A stretch of 64,000 bases of DNA from Symsagittifera roscoffensis (Eukaryota; Xenacoelomorpha; Acoela; Convolutidae), in assembly GCF_963678635.1 (NCBI RefSeq), contig NC_087068.1, forward strand, positions 37,891,436 through 37,955,435. The letters are read 5' to 3'. Numbering within the stretch: position 1 is the first letter of the stretch; every line of letters starts with the position of its first letter. The position numbers and the translations under genes were made by a program. Of this stretch, positions 41,401 through 55,390 are shown one piece after another. The notes under the pieces were generated by a model. That model was not told the origin of the DNA, did no database searches, and saw nothing but the letters and a program-made list of their open reading frames with translations.

Positions 41401-42520
41401 AAATAAACGGAAAAGCGAGAAAGTCCCTAGAGATGTTGCCTTCAATTACCAAATGTGCACAAGCGTGAACAGAGACATTCAAGTTGACCCGCTCTCCTTG
41501 CTGCTAGACAAGGTGAAGTGTCGGGTAAAGATATTGAAGCGCGTTCACTAATCAACAAGAAACATTTGTAATAAGCATTTTCTCCCAGCTTGTCAATGAA
41601 GTAACCGATGCTCCAGATGATGTCCGCGCGATGAACCAGCTGCGCTTTTGACGGTAAGAGTATAATCTCTTTAGCGAAGAAAAAAACTTCCAAAAATGAT
41701 GAAAGAAATGTTAAGTCTGCTGTGTTCGTCTCGCATCTTCCTTGACAGTCTGGCTCCATATAAAGAGAAAACCGTGGGTTTCTCAAAGAAAAGTATCCGT
41801 CTTATAAAGCTTTCACAAATTGTTTCACGGCTAAGAACTTCTTTCAAGGCGCAACTTTTTTCACGGCACAAGATACAGGGGATATTGTCAGAAAACCTAT
41901 CCTCAAGATATTCTTAGATTTTGTAACATTATCACAAACACACACACGCACAGAACATCGCCCGAAATTATCTATTTTGATAAAACCGGAAAATGTTAAT
42001 ATGCCAAGGAAACTAAATACTGCCAAGTTGTAAAATTCGAGACATTGAACGAAATAAAGAAGTTTCAAGATATGTGCCAAACCATTATAATGGTAAACAA
42101 ATGTGAATACGAATCGAATTAGCCGACAAGATATCGACAGATCTTCTTCGTTCGTATTATCGTAGTTTCAAAATTACGTTAATTCCTGCACCAATACATC
42201 TGAAGAACAAATTTGCGAATGATTCTTTTTCTTAATGTGAACTGTTTTCGGAATATTTTTTGTCACTATTTCACAAATCATCAACTTTTGAATCATGAAA
42301 GCTTTGCAGCCTCTAGATGACTTCGACACTATTCTCGGACAAATTTTGAACATATGCGCCGAATTATTCAAAAATGAAGCAAGTGGATCTGATTTTTGCC
42401 CGCAAATTTTGTACAAGAGATACGATGAGAGCCAAATTTAGATGCGCTGAAAACAAAATTAAGCAAACAAGAGTAATCTCAGACTGTTAGAAAGAAACAA
42501 TAATAAGCTTTACAATGATA
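38500..42520. other. Decayed mobile-element DNA, no intact gene
   Basis: About 4 kb without an intact frame. Two weak traces are present. At about 39275-39430 (plus strand) a C-x-x-C…C-x-x-C spacing, CSKCNKKF through CCRVC, might be a decayed zinc/PHD-type finger. At about 40755-40835 a YVGETSDR…R pattern recalls the GIY-YIG nuclease of Penelope-like elements. Neither is strong. Confidence 0.3.
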
Positions 42521-42529
42521 AAAAGGCTT

Positions 42530-43215
42530 CAAATCGGACGTCAAGAGCTATAGGCAAATATCATTAATCCCTATTATTTCAAAAATATTTGAGGCTGCTG
42601 GTTCCTTTATCTGTCTCCAACCAAGTTTTCAAAAATCCCAATTTGGTTACCGAAACAGACACTCATGCGTCGAACAAGTGCTAGTATTCCTGAACAAAAT
42701 ATACCGGTCTAATGAAAACAGAAATCAAATCGATTTTATTTATACGGACTACAAAAAACATCTATCAATGTTTATCACGGAATCTTATTATCTAAATTAT
42801 TCAACTTGGAATCAGAAGATCATTATACAAATTTAAAAAATCATACTTGTCTAACATATACCAAATGGTTAGAGTTTGTGGTGAACAAACCAGTCCGGTA
42901 TTAGTTACCCGTTATATGCGCCAAGGACCAGTTCTTGCTAGTCTACTCTTGTTTATTGTAATCATCAATGACCTTCTCAAAGTGCATGATTTCTTTCCAC
43001 TTTTATGCGCTGACGGCGATCAATTCGTTGCAATCGAAATTTTCCGTCAAAGTTTCGAAAACGATTTGTCGCGCGTTAAGAAATGGAGCAACAAAAATCA
43101 TCTACCTTCAAATGTGACGGAGTGCTCACACCTTTCGATGTCCAACTCATCAAAAAAATTCTGTTTCTCTGGTAAGATGATTCTAAAATGCTATTCTGAA
43201 CAGTTTGGTTACTGA
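42530..43215 (+). pseudogene. Non-LTR retrotransposon reverse transcriptase, decayed (copy 1)
   Basis: Consecutive plus-strand segments give DVKSYRQISLIPIISKIFE, QFGYRNRHSCVEQVLVFLN and FIYTDYKKH, then, after a frame change, YMRQGPVLASLLLFIVIIND and a degenerate LCADGDQF in place of FADD. This is the order of reverse-transcriptase motifs in Jockey/CR1-like LINEs. The catalytic motif is damaged and at least one frameshift is present, so the copy is dead. Confidence 0.75.
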
Positions 43216-46020
43216 AGTAGCTTATGACATGAAATGAAACTTTCATATAAGCAACGCAGCAAGCAATACCATGAGAATGTAGTTCATGTTAAAAAGAATA
43301 TCACCATTATTAAAATCGAAGACTAAACTAAAGTTATTCAAATCACTGATAATTCTTATAATGATATATGGTAGCCCTTGCTATATTCCAATGTCCAAAA
43401 CTTGATGGTATTAGAAAACATCCAGAAACAATATTTTTAGTGGATGAACAACGGCTAACATGTGAACGAAAGCTACAACGACATTCTTCCTGCGACCGAT
43501 TTTTTGCTCGTTTCTTCATATTTGTAGTTAGAATATGTTCTACTACTGGACAAAAGTTTTGATGGCGCGTACAATTTCGCTATTATGTGAATTTGAAATA
43601 CCCAGCTCGTGATTTGAACTCAGAGAATGACAATGTCTTCGAACAAAAGAAACCACGACTATTCAAAATCCCGTAGAATTTTTGTAGGGCAGGCGCTCCT
43701 GTCAAAAGAATACCAAGGAGCAATAAATTCACAGAAAGTTTAGGGCTGAAAAAAAACGACAATAAATACAATAAATTATCTCAAGCACTTGGAGAACTTG
43801 AACGGCAAAACTCAGCTTGCCTGAGGGAGTATTCCTGGGCTCACAGCGCCGGTCCCTATTACTCTGAACAAAGCTAAGCTCAATTTTTAAGAGTAAAATG
43901 CTTGTTTTCAATGTACATTGTGGAAAAAGAATCCTTCAAAATTCAGTATAACTTTCATATTGACCGAGATCAAATGATCAGATCTACCATTTATGAAAGT
44001 ATCAATATTTGGTTCCAATGACTTGTCTATGTGATCCGGGTCTGAAAATGCCAATTTTCTTCATATGCACTAAATTTTCCACTTCGCGTGAATAAACAAC
44101 AAATGTCTGAGTTAAGTAAAAAAATTTTTACAATGATTGTTTCCATTTCCTCTTGGAAATGTATCACTTTGCATGAACAATTCTTAACTCATAGTTACTT
44201 CATTGGAACCAATTGTTGATATTTTCATGAATGGTAGCTCTGATTATATGGTTTTGGTCATTGTAAAAGTTTTACATAATTTTGATGGAAATTTTGCCCA
44301 AAATATACCTTGAAAACAGGCATTTCACAGATAAAAAATCTGAATTTGCTCTTAATTTTGTCCAATAGTGTACATACCCACATACACACAATCATTTATT
44401 TCACAACAAACTGCTGGTTGCCCTTTAGAGAGTTTATCAGAAAATTCTCAAAGATCTCATCTCCGCAAATTGGATTGACAAGCAAGAAGCCTTTAGACAG
44501 TAGGATTAGACTGATCAACCTCGTGGCTGCTGGAAAAAAGACTCCCAATGCCTTCCTTTATTTCTGCAAACCTCATTGCTTTGTGTTTATCCTTGTCGAA
44601 GTGCTTGATTCAGGTTTTGACCAAATTTTATTATTTCTCGAATTTCTGGACCAAAATTTGAAATGTTTCCTTTTTCTCGACACAAAAAAAACAAAAAAAT
44701 GTTCGTCTTCGTTTGACCAAGTTCAGATCTTTTTCGACTTCCTTGACCAAAGTTTGATATGTTTCGACATGCAAACATATCAGAATTGGTTTAAAAAAAT
44801 TTAAATGAAGCGCTAAAATTACGTGTGAAAAGTGTGAAAAACATACAACTTTGCACAGACTGAGAACACTGTTAAACTGACTGAGTAAAAAAAATCTGAA
44901 CAGAAAAAAAAACGAATAAAAAAATCGCCAAACAAAAAACCCCAATACGAAAATTCCCAAGAAATCAAAAGCTGAGAGTATTGTCTCTGCAAATAAAAAA
45001 GTGAAACTATTCCTCCAAAAAGCATTTTAAAAAAATTCTTTCTCTCGCTGGCATTGATTAGGGATGAAGTAATAAAAAGTCAAAATCTTTTTAACGACGT
45101 GACTTACCTACTGATTACGTACCAAAAGCAAAGCTTCGATTCAGAAATTAATCAAAACATTTTTGATTAGGTATTCTTTCTAACATTTTGATCACCGACA
45201 AGTATCGTAGCTACAGTACGAACGTTTTCGAAAGTACCAATGGAACTACGGCGAAAACTTGTTGATCCAACCTGTCATACAATCTTAGGAAGAGGGTGCC
45301 TAGAGTTTCATGATTATTTTAAAGGGGTTGTTGAAATCTTGGTTCCTAGAAGATCTGCACATTGACAGTGGTTACCACCATCGACAACTCAATCAAATTA
45401 AGTGAGAAAACTGCACGCTCAAAGCGCCAAGCCGACAAGTTAATGCGAACGCACGGTAGCAAAACTAACAAACATAGTTATCCACTTAGTGAAAACGATT
45501 GTCTGAATTATCAACACACGTAACTGAAAATGAGAAACACATACTTAAAAAACCCACATTTGAAAAACCTCAACAATTCTGCATCACTGCCTTTAGGACA
45601 AAATGAATCTGATCAATGAAAAATTTCAATCAGTGTTCTCAACCGAGCTGCAACTAACGTTGATGAGTTCGAATGTGGAAATGACTTCACAACTTCTAAG
45701 TTTACCGTCAAGGCGTTTTTGATGAGCACTGGGGTGACCAAGTTACGGGGAATCAAACGTTTTACCATCAGTATTCGTTTATAAAACAACCAAAATTAAG
45801 GCAAAAGTTCTTCTGGTCATCCTCAAAAAAATCACACGCCTGATAAAAAAATCGAACTGCTGAAAAATTTCTGTCATTCAACAAAATTTAAGAAAAATGA
45901 CAGGCGCAAAGTCAAAAACTGAAGTCCCATATCACTCTTGAACATAGAAAGCAAATAGCAGAACATAGAAAGCACTTTATATATGTATCTCAGCACTCAC
46001 ATTTTGAAAACTTCTCTACA
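43216..46020. other. Intergenic, no gene recognised
   Basis: AT-rich with no intact coding frame. Around 44610-44765 a short diverged repeat built on tttgaccaa occurs four times at spacings of roughly 30 and 67 bp. No other structure is supported. Confidence 0.4.
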
Positions 46021-46029
46021 AGCATCAAA

Positions 46030-47325
46030 ATGGATTCATCAAAAGCTTATCAGTTGTCACAAATAGCTTCTAACTTCTACGCAAAATCTACAGACAATGG
46101 CCAAACAGTCAAAGTAATTGAATTTCACATGGAATTTTTGAACGGTTTAGATAAGATACCACATTTTGAGTTTCTACAAAAAGCTGCTAAAATTGATATT
46201 GATGGATGCCTGCTAGAAATCCTGTGCGACTTCGTTGATGGTCTTGAACAATATGTGAAAATCGACAAATCAACACCGTCTACACTGAACGTTACAAATT
46301 ATGAGGCACATGGATCCCTTTTGTGCACTCTACTTTTCTGCATTTTCCATAAGAATATCCTCCGATGAACTCCGAAACTTCAGATAGCTAACATCGATCC
46401 AATAAATGTACAAGGAGACAATAAGTGAAGATAAACAAGATGGCGCTTGCTATCGACAAGTGTGCAAAAATGGTTTTCGAGGGGCAAGCCTCTGAATTTA
46501 CAACTGACTGGTTCAACAGTGACATCAGATAAAGTAGCCAAAAATCTTGGATTAAATTTCGATTCGACATCGTCTTGAAGCAAACACGAAGACACACGCG
46601 ACTAGCATAAGCCAACAAAACAATCTACTTGATCATGCGCAACTTTTCGTAAAGGACAGCATCACTGATTATACTAGGACAGAACATCCCACTTTATTGA
46701 TGGCAATGACGTATGGACTATCCTGTATTCAACTGCGGAGACGCAATCTCACACGCCTAGAGTGCGTCCGGAAGTTGAGTACCTGCGCAAAGTATGAGTA
46801 CATCAACAACTTACTATCTCTAAAAGTTATGCCAGATCTCCTATTCTGGAGACTAACAGATCTTCTTCCTCTCTCAAGTGTGAAATGTGAAAGAGAAGTC
46901 TTACCATATCTATCGCTGTATCAACGGTTGAAGTTGAGATCAAAGGTGATCTTCAAACTTGCCAGCGCATGAAAGGAGAAATCACGAAGAGAATTTGTCT
47001 TTCAAAAAGGCCGAGTCGCAAACCGGAAATACAAACAAGACGAAATTTGCAAGCGACTGCCAACGGTGCCGAAACAATGGAAAAATTTCTAAAGAGAAGA
47101 AAAGGAATCCACTCTTATCAGCTCAAAGCTGTAAATCCACATCAACAACAATGTTTTAAAAACTTCTTTAAAATTGAAATTGCCAACACTGTTCGACAAA
47201 AACTTGAGCAGGTTGTGTTCATAAAACATTTTAAGTTAGCTGTGTGGTACGAAAAGGGTATCACAGCTCGTTTCCGTGCAACTGCTAACTTGGGATTAAA
47301 CAAACGCAAAATTACAAATTCTTAA
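46030..47325 (+). pseudogene. Non-LTR retrotransposon reverse transcriptase, decayed (copy 2)
   Basis: The first frame (46030-46368) reads like the palm region of a LINE reverse transcriptase: FLNGLDKIPHFEFLQKA, then LCDFVDGLEQYVKI, then GSLLCTLLFCIF. After a break, KINKMALAIDKCAKMVFEG and a region ending in a basic segment (46969-47325, with KRRKGIHSYQL and FKNFFKIEIANTVRQKL) match the thumb and C-terminal portion of such proteins. Multiple stops separate the parts. It may belong to the same family as the copy at 42530, but they overlap too little to prove it. Confidence 0.6.
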
Positions 47326-48100
47326 CTACTTCTCTAAATCATGCACCTTGAAATAGTTATAGTTATTTATAGAAATGTTTTTTTTTGATATATCGAGTCA
47401 TTGGTTTTTATTCAATGGTCGCCAGCTGGTTTTGGAAGATTCAATATTGTACTGATTGTCCGTTTTTCCGTTTTTCTCTGTAATATCGCTAATGTTTAGT
47501 GAGTAAAATAGATAACCTCTCAATTTAGCTTCTATATCCTTGTCCTATGATCTTGACAATTGTAAACAACATTTTTTTTACCACCTGACAAGTCGTTCGT
47601 CTTGGTGTTTTTATCGTTTTTTAAGGATGGCAGTTCTCAGACATCATAAATTTCAAAATAAATTCAAGATTTATTATTGACTCTTCCATAAAACAATTTC
47701 GACTCCCTACAGTTTTACCCTGCCAGAAAATGGAGTATTTCTATTCCGACTGAGCTTCATCATGGTTTTTAGGATGGTTTTTTTTAAGACAATAAATTGT
47801 CAACCCTCCGTGATTACCACTTCAGTCCTCAGTATTCTCATAGTCATAAATGACCATCATCGAGAGTTAGTTTCACCTTCAGTAATGACCATCACTTTCA
47901 GTAATGTTTGATATACCTAATTGAATTTTTTTCACATTCCATCTGGCTACTCAAAAAGTCTTTAGCTGCCTCTAAACCTTTTTTATTGTTTATTACCTTG
48001 CTTCTTCGTCTCCAAGTATGTTTTTGCTTCCACTAGCATCTTGAAGTATAGTTCGCATCTTGAAGTAAAGTCTAAATCCTTGGCACTTTTTCTACTGACG
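47326..48100. other. Intergenic, no gene recognised
   Basis: AT-rich with no coding frame supported. Short repeated words (agtaatg, accatcactttcag) near 47820-47910 hint at a tiny tandem duplication. Confidence 0.35.
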
Positions 48101-49900
48101 CTAGTTCCGCTAATAACAAAACGTCGTACAAAATTGGATTCACCGAGAAGAGGCCATGAGCATTAAACAATTGCAACAGATTCTAGAACAAGTCCTTTGC
48201 AAAGCTCTCACTTAAGCGTTACTTTCGTTTTTTTCAGCTTCCTCTGGTTCCCAGAGATTAGTCACTCATTTAATCTCCATCAGTCGGTATGGAGTCCTTC
48301 TCTACTTCGAGAGCTTTTATTTGTTCTTCTACACTATCATATTTTTCAGTTTTTATATTTTTCTAAGTGAAGTCTGCATCCATCCATTAGAGTTCATCAT
48401 TGCAATCTCCTCTGTAAGCCTTTTTATTTGTTCCCCGAGTTTTACACTCATCATTCCCAGCTTCTCGCTGTTATCAAATTGTTTTTGTCATCCCTAATTT
48501 GACTACGCAAAATTTTAAATTTTTCTAAGGATTTTGATGGCCGATTTACCAGTTTTTTAGTGGTTGCAGCTGTTTCACTGGAGCCACAGAGTGGTATTTG
48601 GTGTTAACACCAACTACCCTGTATGCAATTGCGCTTACCACAGCTTTTTTTCTCAAAGATATCTGGCAAAGAATACACAAACTCACCGACTACAAGCTCT
48701 TGTCAGTCTCCTAAAAACGTAATTTTAACCCGTACTTTTGTAATTTAATTTTAACCCCACAAACCTCCTGATGTTTTCCAGTCTGATCAAAACCACAGAT
48801 AGCACTGTGTTTCATTCTTTTTCTTATGCGCCAATTGTACTCAAATACACCTTAACTTGAACCGTCTAAACTTTCTCAGCTTACGTGGCTTAAATTTTGA
48901 TTTTTAAATGCCTGGCGCATTTGTTTCCCTTATCAAACAATGTTTTATTTTATTTGCATCATTACTATTTCAGTTTTTGTCTTCAATTTTTTATTATAAC
49001 GGTTTTCTCCCGAAAGATTTAATGTATTGAATAACGTTTCTGTTGCTCCCGTTTTTCATGAAAGCTGCAGAGAAAAACATTCGCAAAAACAATCCTAAAA
49101 TTTGAGTATTATAAATCTGCATATGCTTCTAGATGAAGTCCTTTGCTAAGATCTCACCTTCAAGTTTTTTTAAAGCTTTTCAGCTCCCGCTGGTTCTCAG
49201 AGATTATTCTTTTGTTTCGAGAATATGTGTTTTGACTTTTGTAAACATTCAAGCGTCTCTCCATCCGTTAGAGTTTATCATTCAAATTACCGATCTCATC
49301 TGTAGACCATTTTGTTTACCGATCTCATCTGTAGACCTTTTTCATAGTTCCCCGAAATTTACAGTCGTCACCTCAGCTTCTCGCTGTTAAGGAGGTAATT
49401 TTTGGCATATTTTATCGGATCATGAAGACTTTGCAATTCTTCGAAGGATACGATGGCTGTAACTGTTCAAAAGGAGCCACAGTGCGGTATTTGCTGTTAA
49501 CAGCGACTACTCTGTATAATTTTGGCTGTACTGTGTTTTTCCTTTTTTCCAACCACACAGATAACTCTGTGTTCTCAATTTTTTTTTGCACCCTAAATGC
49601 TTTCAAACGTATATTAACCTGATTTATTCAAACATTCCAAGCTCACATGGCTTCACTTCTGATTTTGAATTGCTTGTTCTTGATGTCTTGAGCATTGTCA
49701 GTTTTTTCCTTTACCAAACAATGTTTATATTTTTTCTGCACTTTTCAACTTTTTCTATTTCTCCTCAAATATCTATAATAATTCTACGCTTCAATGAGTT
49801 TAACGACTGGAATATCATTTTTTAGTTTGTCCATCCTTCATCAAAGCTGCAGATAAAAATATACGCAAAATCAAAAACATATTTTATAAAAGATAAACTG
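48100..49900. repeat. Diverged direct repeat, two copies about 0.9 kb each
   Basis: Paired landmarks occur 0.90-0.95 kb apart: agtcctttgc at 48189 and 49138, cagcttcctctggtt at 48236 against cagctcccgctggtt near 49181, ttctcgctgtta at about 48463 and 49379, and a ggtatttggtgttaacacc-like box at 48594 and 49487. The copies are substantially diverged. No conserved protein frame was found. Confidence 0.5.
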
Positions 49901-50949
49901 TTTTTATAAGGATTATAATTTCTCTAGTTATTCCCCAATACCGGAACATCTCCGTGTCCAATTCTCTGTTTCCATTTCTGCAAACTAATAAAAATAGTAC
50001 CAGGCTAAACCATATAAGTTAAAGTTTCATAGTTTTTGCAGTTTGCTCTAATTCTTTTGGGTGGAGGAATCAACGTCATTTGTTTTGCATATGATATCCA
50101 GGATGAATAACCTAATTTAAAATTATTAGGACAGTTTATACTGATTGCTTTCATAAATCTTAAGTGCGACACACAAATAACTTTTGTGATTTTACCCGCT
50201 ACTTCTTTTGTGCAAAACGAGGTATTGCAAACTTGTCGTGTTTTTTTTTTTGCTCATTGATGTGTGTGCAAATCAAAATTCGTAATACACATTTTGCAGT
50301 TAATCCATGAAAAATTGCCAAAAAGACGTAGGTGGTTTCAACAGATGTGAAAAAACATCCAGTCATGGTTCAATATTTTATAAGTAGGCCCTGCAAAATG
50401 GTTTGGTCCCTTACAAATCCCACGGCAAAAAAACCCCTATAACCAGACCATTCGACTTGCCCTGATAGTTGGTTGACAATTTTGTTGAAAAAAGCAAAAC
50501 ACCATTTGTATGTTAAAGTTTTGCTAACTAAAACACTGGTTCTCCAGTTATTTCAGCATCGTGCTGGTACGTTCCCGAGTCAATTTCGAAAACAATGTTC
50601 ATCCAGTTCTTCAATTGTGGCGTTCCTGTTTAGACCTCAAAAACCAACACACTACAAGTTTATAAAGTTTTTATTCGTTCATACAAAGTCCCAATGGTTA
50701 CTTCGCCATTAATTAGATCTGAGGGCGTAGTGTTTTTGTTCAGTAGGTAAATTTCACTTCACTGTATTTACATATTTGACAGTTATGTTGTTCCCTTTGC
50801 TCATAAACGCTTTTGATAAATTTACAGTGAAACTATATGAAGTCCCTGATGTTTAGATACTTATCTACATACCTACTTTCTCGCGAGGTTATTTATTCCT
50901 CGTTTCCAAAGTCTGGCTTTTTTCTAAAGGGTAGTATTAAAAACTACTT

Positions 50950-53900
50950 TGCGTTCACGCTAAAATTATGTCTCTTTTGTGTTCTGTCATAGTTGTTTTT
51001 TGTCGTTATTGTTTGATATTCATCGTATCGCGAATCAGATCGTGGCTCTTTTGGAATTTCTTTTCAAATTTCCTTACGTAATCGCTAGGTGTTGCAAAGA
51101 CATTAGTTTTTGATGTTCTATACAAGCGAACAATTGGCGAGGAGCAAGGGCGATCAAATAATACGGGCTTCGTTCTATGACTGCATGAATTAAATATCTA
51201 TATGCCATCATGACCAAAGTTTTGGAAAAATTTGACCCGGTTGTTGCGGTTTTCTCTCACATATTCAAACAAGGCTACTTCCTTTTCAATTTTTCAGTTT
51301 GCTGAAAGAATGGAAAAGAGGAACAAATTAAGCTCCGTCGCGAAATAGGACGCGATTACATGTAGAAATGTAGCTTTATTTCCGATGCTTGGTTTCAACA
51401 TTGGCTCTCCGCTTTTGAGTGCTCTAGTCTTCGCTTTTGTTTGAGCGCAACTGCTAATTTTACTGATTGTCTTTTAATCAGTCCTAAATGTGTTTTTAAA
51501 GTAAAACGCTTTTTCGCTGAGGTAAAATACTGGTAGAAAAAATTCATATCATATCCTCATCATGTACAACAAGGAAGGGTTCTTCGATGAGTAAGTTTTT
51601 TCGATTTGGTGAATGGACAGAAAGAAGGAACAATTTTGGTATAATCATGTAGGAATGTTGCATCATCCCACCCTCTGCTTTATTTAGACCCGTCAGGGAA
51701 TACACCAGAGATACATGCAATAATTTATCTTTATTTCCGATGTGACCGGTTCAAACAGTAGGTCTCCGCTTTTGAGCGCTCTAGGGCTACATTTTGTTTG
51801 AGTGCAATTGCTTTCTTAACTCAATGATATTTAATCAGTTTTATATACGTTTTCAAAATCATAAGTTTTTTTTGCTTAGATAAAATACATCATACCTAAG
51901 TCCAAAGAAACCACGATCTGGTGCGAGATTCGATGGATGTCTAGAGTAACGTCAAAAGACCTACTACGACAGCTAACAGTTATGTATGAAACATCAAAAG
52001 AAGATTCTTTGCAACGCCCAGCGACTACGAATCTTTGCAACGACAAGCGACTACATCATACATAAATGATTCAGACATTCATGTTTCCTGGTAGTAGGTT
52101 TTTCTCGTTTTTATTTGACATCCATCGTATCGCGGACCAGATCGTGACTTCTTGGGGTTTTATTCTGATGGTTACTTACGTAGTCGCTTACGTAGTTGTT
52201 GCAAAGACTCTAGTTTTTGATGTTTCATACATACAACATATTGGTGAACAGCAAGGACGACAGATGATCAAGTAATACGGGCTGTATTCTGTCACTGCAT
52301 GAACTCAAAATCTACGAGCCATTATAATTCTTCGAAAAAATTTGACCTCATCGTTGGAGTTTTTCCCACAGATTTAGAAAGGCTTCTTTGATTTAATTTT
52401 TTCAATTTGCTGAAGGAATAGAAAATAGGAATAAGTTTGGTATATTCATGTAGGTATGTTGCATTGTCCCATCCACTGCTTTTCTTAAGCTCCGTCAGAG
52501 AATATGACGAAATACTTGCAGGACTTTCGTTTTATTCTTATGCTACAGGTTTGAGCATTAGTTCTCCCCTTTTGAGCGATCTAGCGTTCTTTTTTCTTCG
52601 ACTTCGATTTTTACTCAATGATGCTGATTACTAAATGATACTAACTTTTATACCTGAGCAAAAACTTTATTCATACAATAATAAGTCCCGAAATTGTTTA
52701 GGCCCCCCAATTTCTTGGTTTTTTAGTTTTTTTTACCGTTTATTACCTCTCGTTTTATTTGATGATGCCTATTTTTCATTCTTTACAGCTTAATGCACTA
52801 GCTTTTTAAATTCTGACTTTCTTTTCTCTTTTTCTTTTCTTGGTAATTTGGACGAGGTGTTTTTTCTTAACTTTCTCCTTGGTTTTTTGGTGGGTCTTTT
52901 AAGTTGATCATCTGCAGGTTCTGATGTAGCAATTGGTTCTCCAGTATTCAAAGCCTCTGAGGGGTGCTAAACTGATCGTGTTTTATGCTTCTCGATGCTG
53001 CAGCTTCTTTTTTTGGGTAGAAAGAGTAGAAGGTTCAACTTTTGGTCTATCATTGGAAAACTCAATAACTACGAAATAGATTTTTTTCCTCTGTTTTTTT
53101 TTGGCGCAGATCATTTACTTTTGTTCGTTCATGGAAGGTTTCTAACCTACCATACTGAGCTTTTTGCCGTTGAGTTTTCGCCTTTAATCACAAATATTAG
53201 ATCATTTATAATCTTTTTGTTTATATGTGGTCTGTTATAGAACGACTTAAGCGGCTTTGTCTGTCCCCTGGAAAGGTTAGGTTTAAAAAGTTAATTTGTC
53301 GTTCACGCTATACTTATGTCTCTTTTGTGTTCTTTCATAGTGGTTCTTTTGTCGTTGTGGTTTGATATTCATCGTATTGCGAACCAGATCGTGGCTCCTT
53401 TGGAAAACCCCCTCAGAGTTTCTTAAGAAGTCGTCAGGAGTTACAAAGACTCTAGTTGATGTTTCATACTTGCAACCTGTTTGCGTGGAGCAAGGGCGAC
53501 AAAAGATCAAATACAACGGGCTGTGTTCTATCACTGCATAAATTAAATATCTACAAGCCATCATGATCAAAGTTTTGAAAAAAATTGGCCCAGTTGTTGC
53601 GGTTTTCTCTCACATATTCAAACAAGGCTGATTCCTTTTCAATTTTTCAGTTTCCTGAAAGAATGGAAAAGAGGAACAAATTCGGTATATTCATGAAGGT
53701 ACAATGCATTGTTCCACCCTTTGCTTTTATAAGGCCCCATCGCGAAATATGACGCAAATACATGCAAAATTTTAGCTTTATTTCCGATGCTTGGTTTGAA
53801 CATTAGTTCTCCGCTTTTGAGCGCTCTAGGATTCGCTTTTGCTTGAGTGCATTTGATATTTTTACTCAATGATATTTAATCAGGATTAAATGTGCGCGAT

Positions 53901-54400
53901 ACACTGGATGTCAAAAACAACGTCAAAAGACCTACTACAACAGCAAACAGTTATGTATGAAACTTCAAAAAGTAGAGTCTTTGCAAGCCCATCGACTACG
54001 AGTCTTGGCAGCGCTCAGCAATTTCATCATACATATACTTTTTAGACATAAATATTCTGCTTCGTGATAGGTCTTTTGACATTCTTCTTTGACATCCATT
54101 GTATCGCGCACCAGAGCTTGGCTTCTTTGGAGTTGCTTCTGAAGGTTCCTTACGTATTTGCTGGGCGTTGCAATGAATCTAGTTTCTGGTGTTTCACACA
54201 GGCAACCTATTGGCGATGATTACGGGTGAAAATCGATCAAGAATTACGGGCTAAGTTCTGTCACTGCATGAATTGAATATCTATAAGCCATCAAAACTGT
54301 TTGAAAAAATTTAACCCGGTCGTTGTGGTTTTCTATATTAAGACAAGTCTTCTTCAATTTTTTGTTGTGTTAGTTGTGTTAGTTTTTATTAGTTTTTTTC
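50950..54400. repeat. Complex repeat array, four diverged units
   Basis: The words ctgcatgaattaaatatct, cgtatcgcg followed by agatcgtggct, and cttttgagcgctctag recur through the region. Using the ctgcatgaa landmark (about 51180, 52287, 53533, 54263), the spacing is about 1.1, 1.25 and 0.73 kb. Units are internally rearranged. No conserved frame was seen, so it is probably an old satellite or a cluster of a dispersed repeat. Confidence 0.5.
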
Positions 54401-55390
54401 TTTTTAGTGAAGCGTTTTTCATTATCAAATTTTTTGAAATTAATCCAAAAATTCCACAACGATTTTCAAGAGCCACGCATATACATTTTTAATTACTTTT
54501 TCTTTTTATTTTGACCCAGCTTTTTTTCTGTTTTTATTGATGTATGTTGAACCTTTTGCAATCCCAAATTAGGAGCTTTCAGTGGTTGTTCCTGGATATT
54601 GCTCAATATATCCGTTTGTTTTTCTATGAGTTTGACCAAATCATCAGTGGTAGTTGAACACTTGAAGACAGTCTGCATGTGGAAATTTCGTTTGCGCCTC
54701 GTGCTCTACTTCGCAATTGAACTGCTCTAATTTTTCCATTAACCTAGCTATCTACTGTCCAGCTCCTTGAAGTTAAAAAGCCGCATCAAAGCTCCGTGGT
54801 TCTTAATTTTTTTTTAAAAAAATTGCCCCAACAATTTATTTTAGAAAATTTGCGTGTCATATACAATTGCGTATAATTCTCTCCTGCTTGCTGAGTAACT
54901 CCGTTGTCCTTTATTCAGTGTTTTTCTGGCCGACGCAATAAAAAGACTCTTGTCTTGCTTCTTTTCTGTCAAAATGGTCCCTATCCTAGTTCTTGAAGCG
55001 TCCGTTGTAAAAGCTTACGTGTTTTCATTGTTCTGGTTTTCGATGTTGGTTTTTGCTGCAGGATTCATTCAGCTCCTTCAATGCATTTTTTTGCAAACTT
55101 CATTAGGAGGTACTTCTCGCTTTTTATTGAGTTTGTACAGTACTTTTGTTGTATTTACAAACTCTTCAATAATTTCAGCCGATGTTTCCTAAAACCGCCC
55201 GCAATTATTTTATATTTGAAGGCTCTTTCATGTGCTTAACTGCTTTTTTTTCCGGAAATTAATTCTTCTTACAAAAGAATCTGCATTTCGAGTCTTTGAA
55301 TTTTTTCCAGCTTCCATCAGCCGACATAGTATAAGTTTTAACCTCTCTAGATGTTCCTCAATTAATCTACCAAAAATAAAAAAAATAGTC
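54400..55390. other. Intergenic between two repeat arrays
   Basis: AT-rich DNA with short open frames on both strands and no recognisable motif. No gene supported. Confidence 0.35.

Noticed and set aside
41940-41960. Short CA-type microsatellite
   Set aside because: Only a few units, of no evident significance.
44587-45025. Phenylalanine- and lysine-rich frames on both strands
   Set aside because: Low-complexity products of T/A runs with no conserved pattern.
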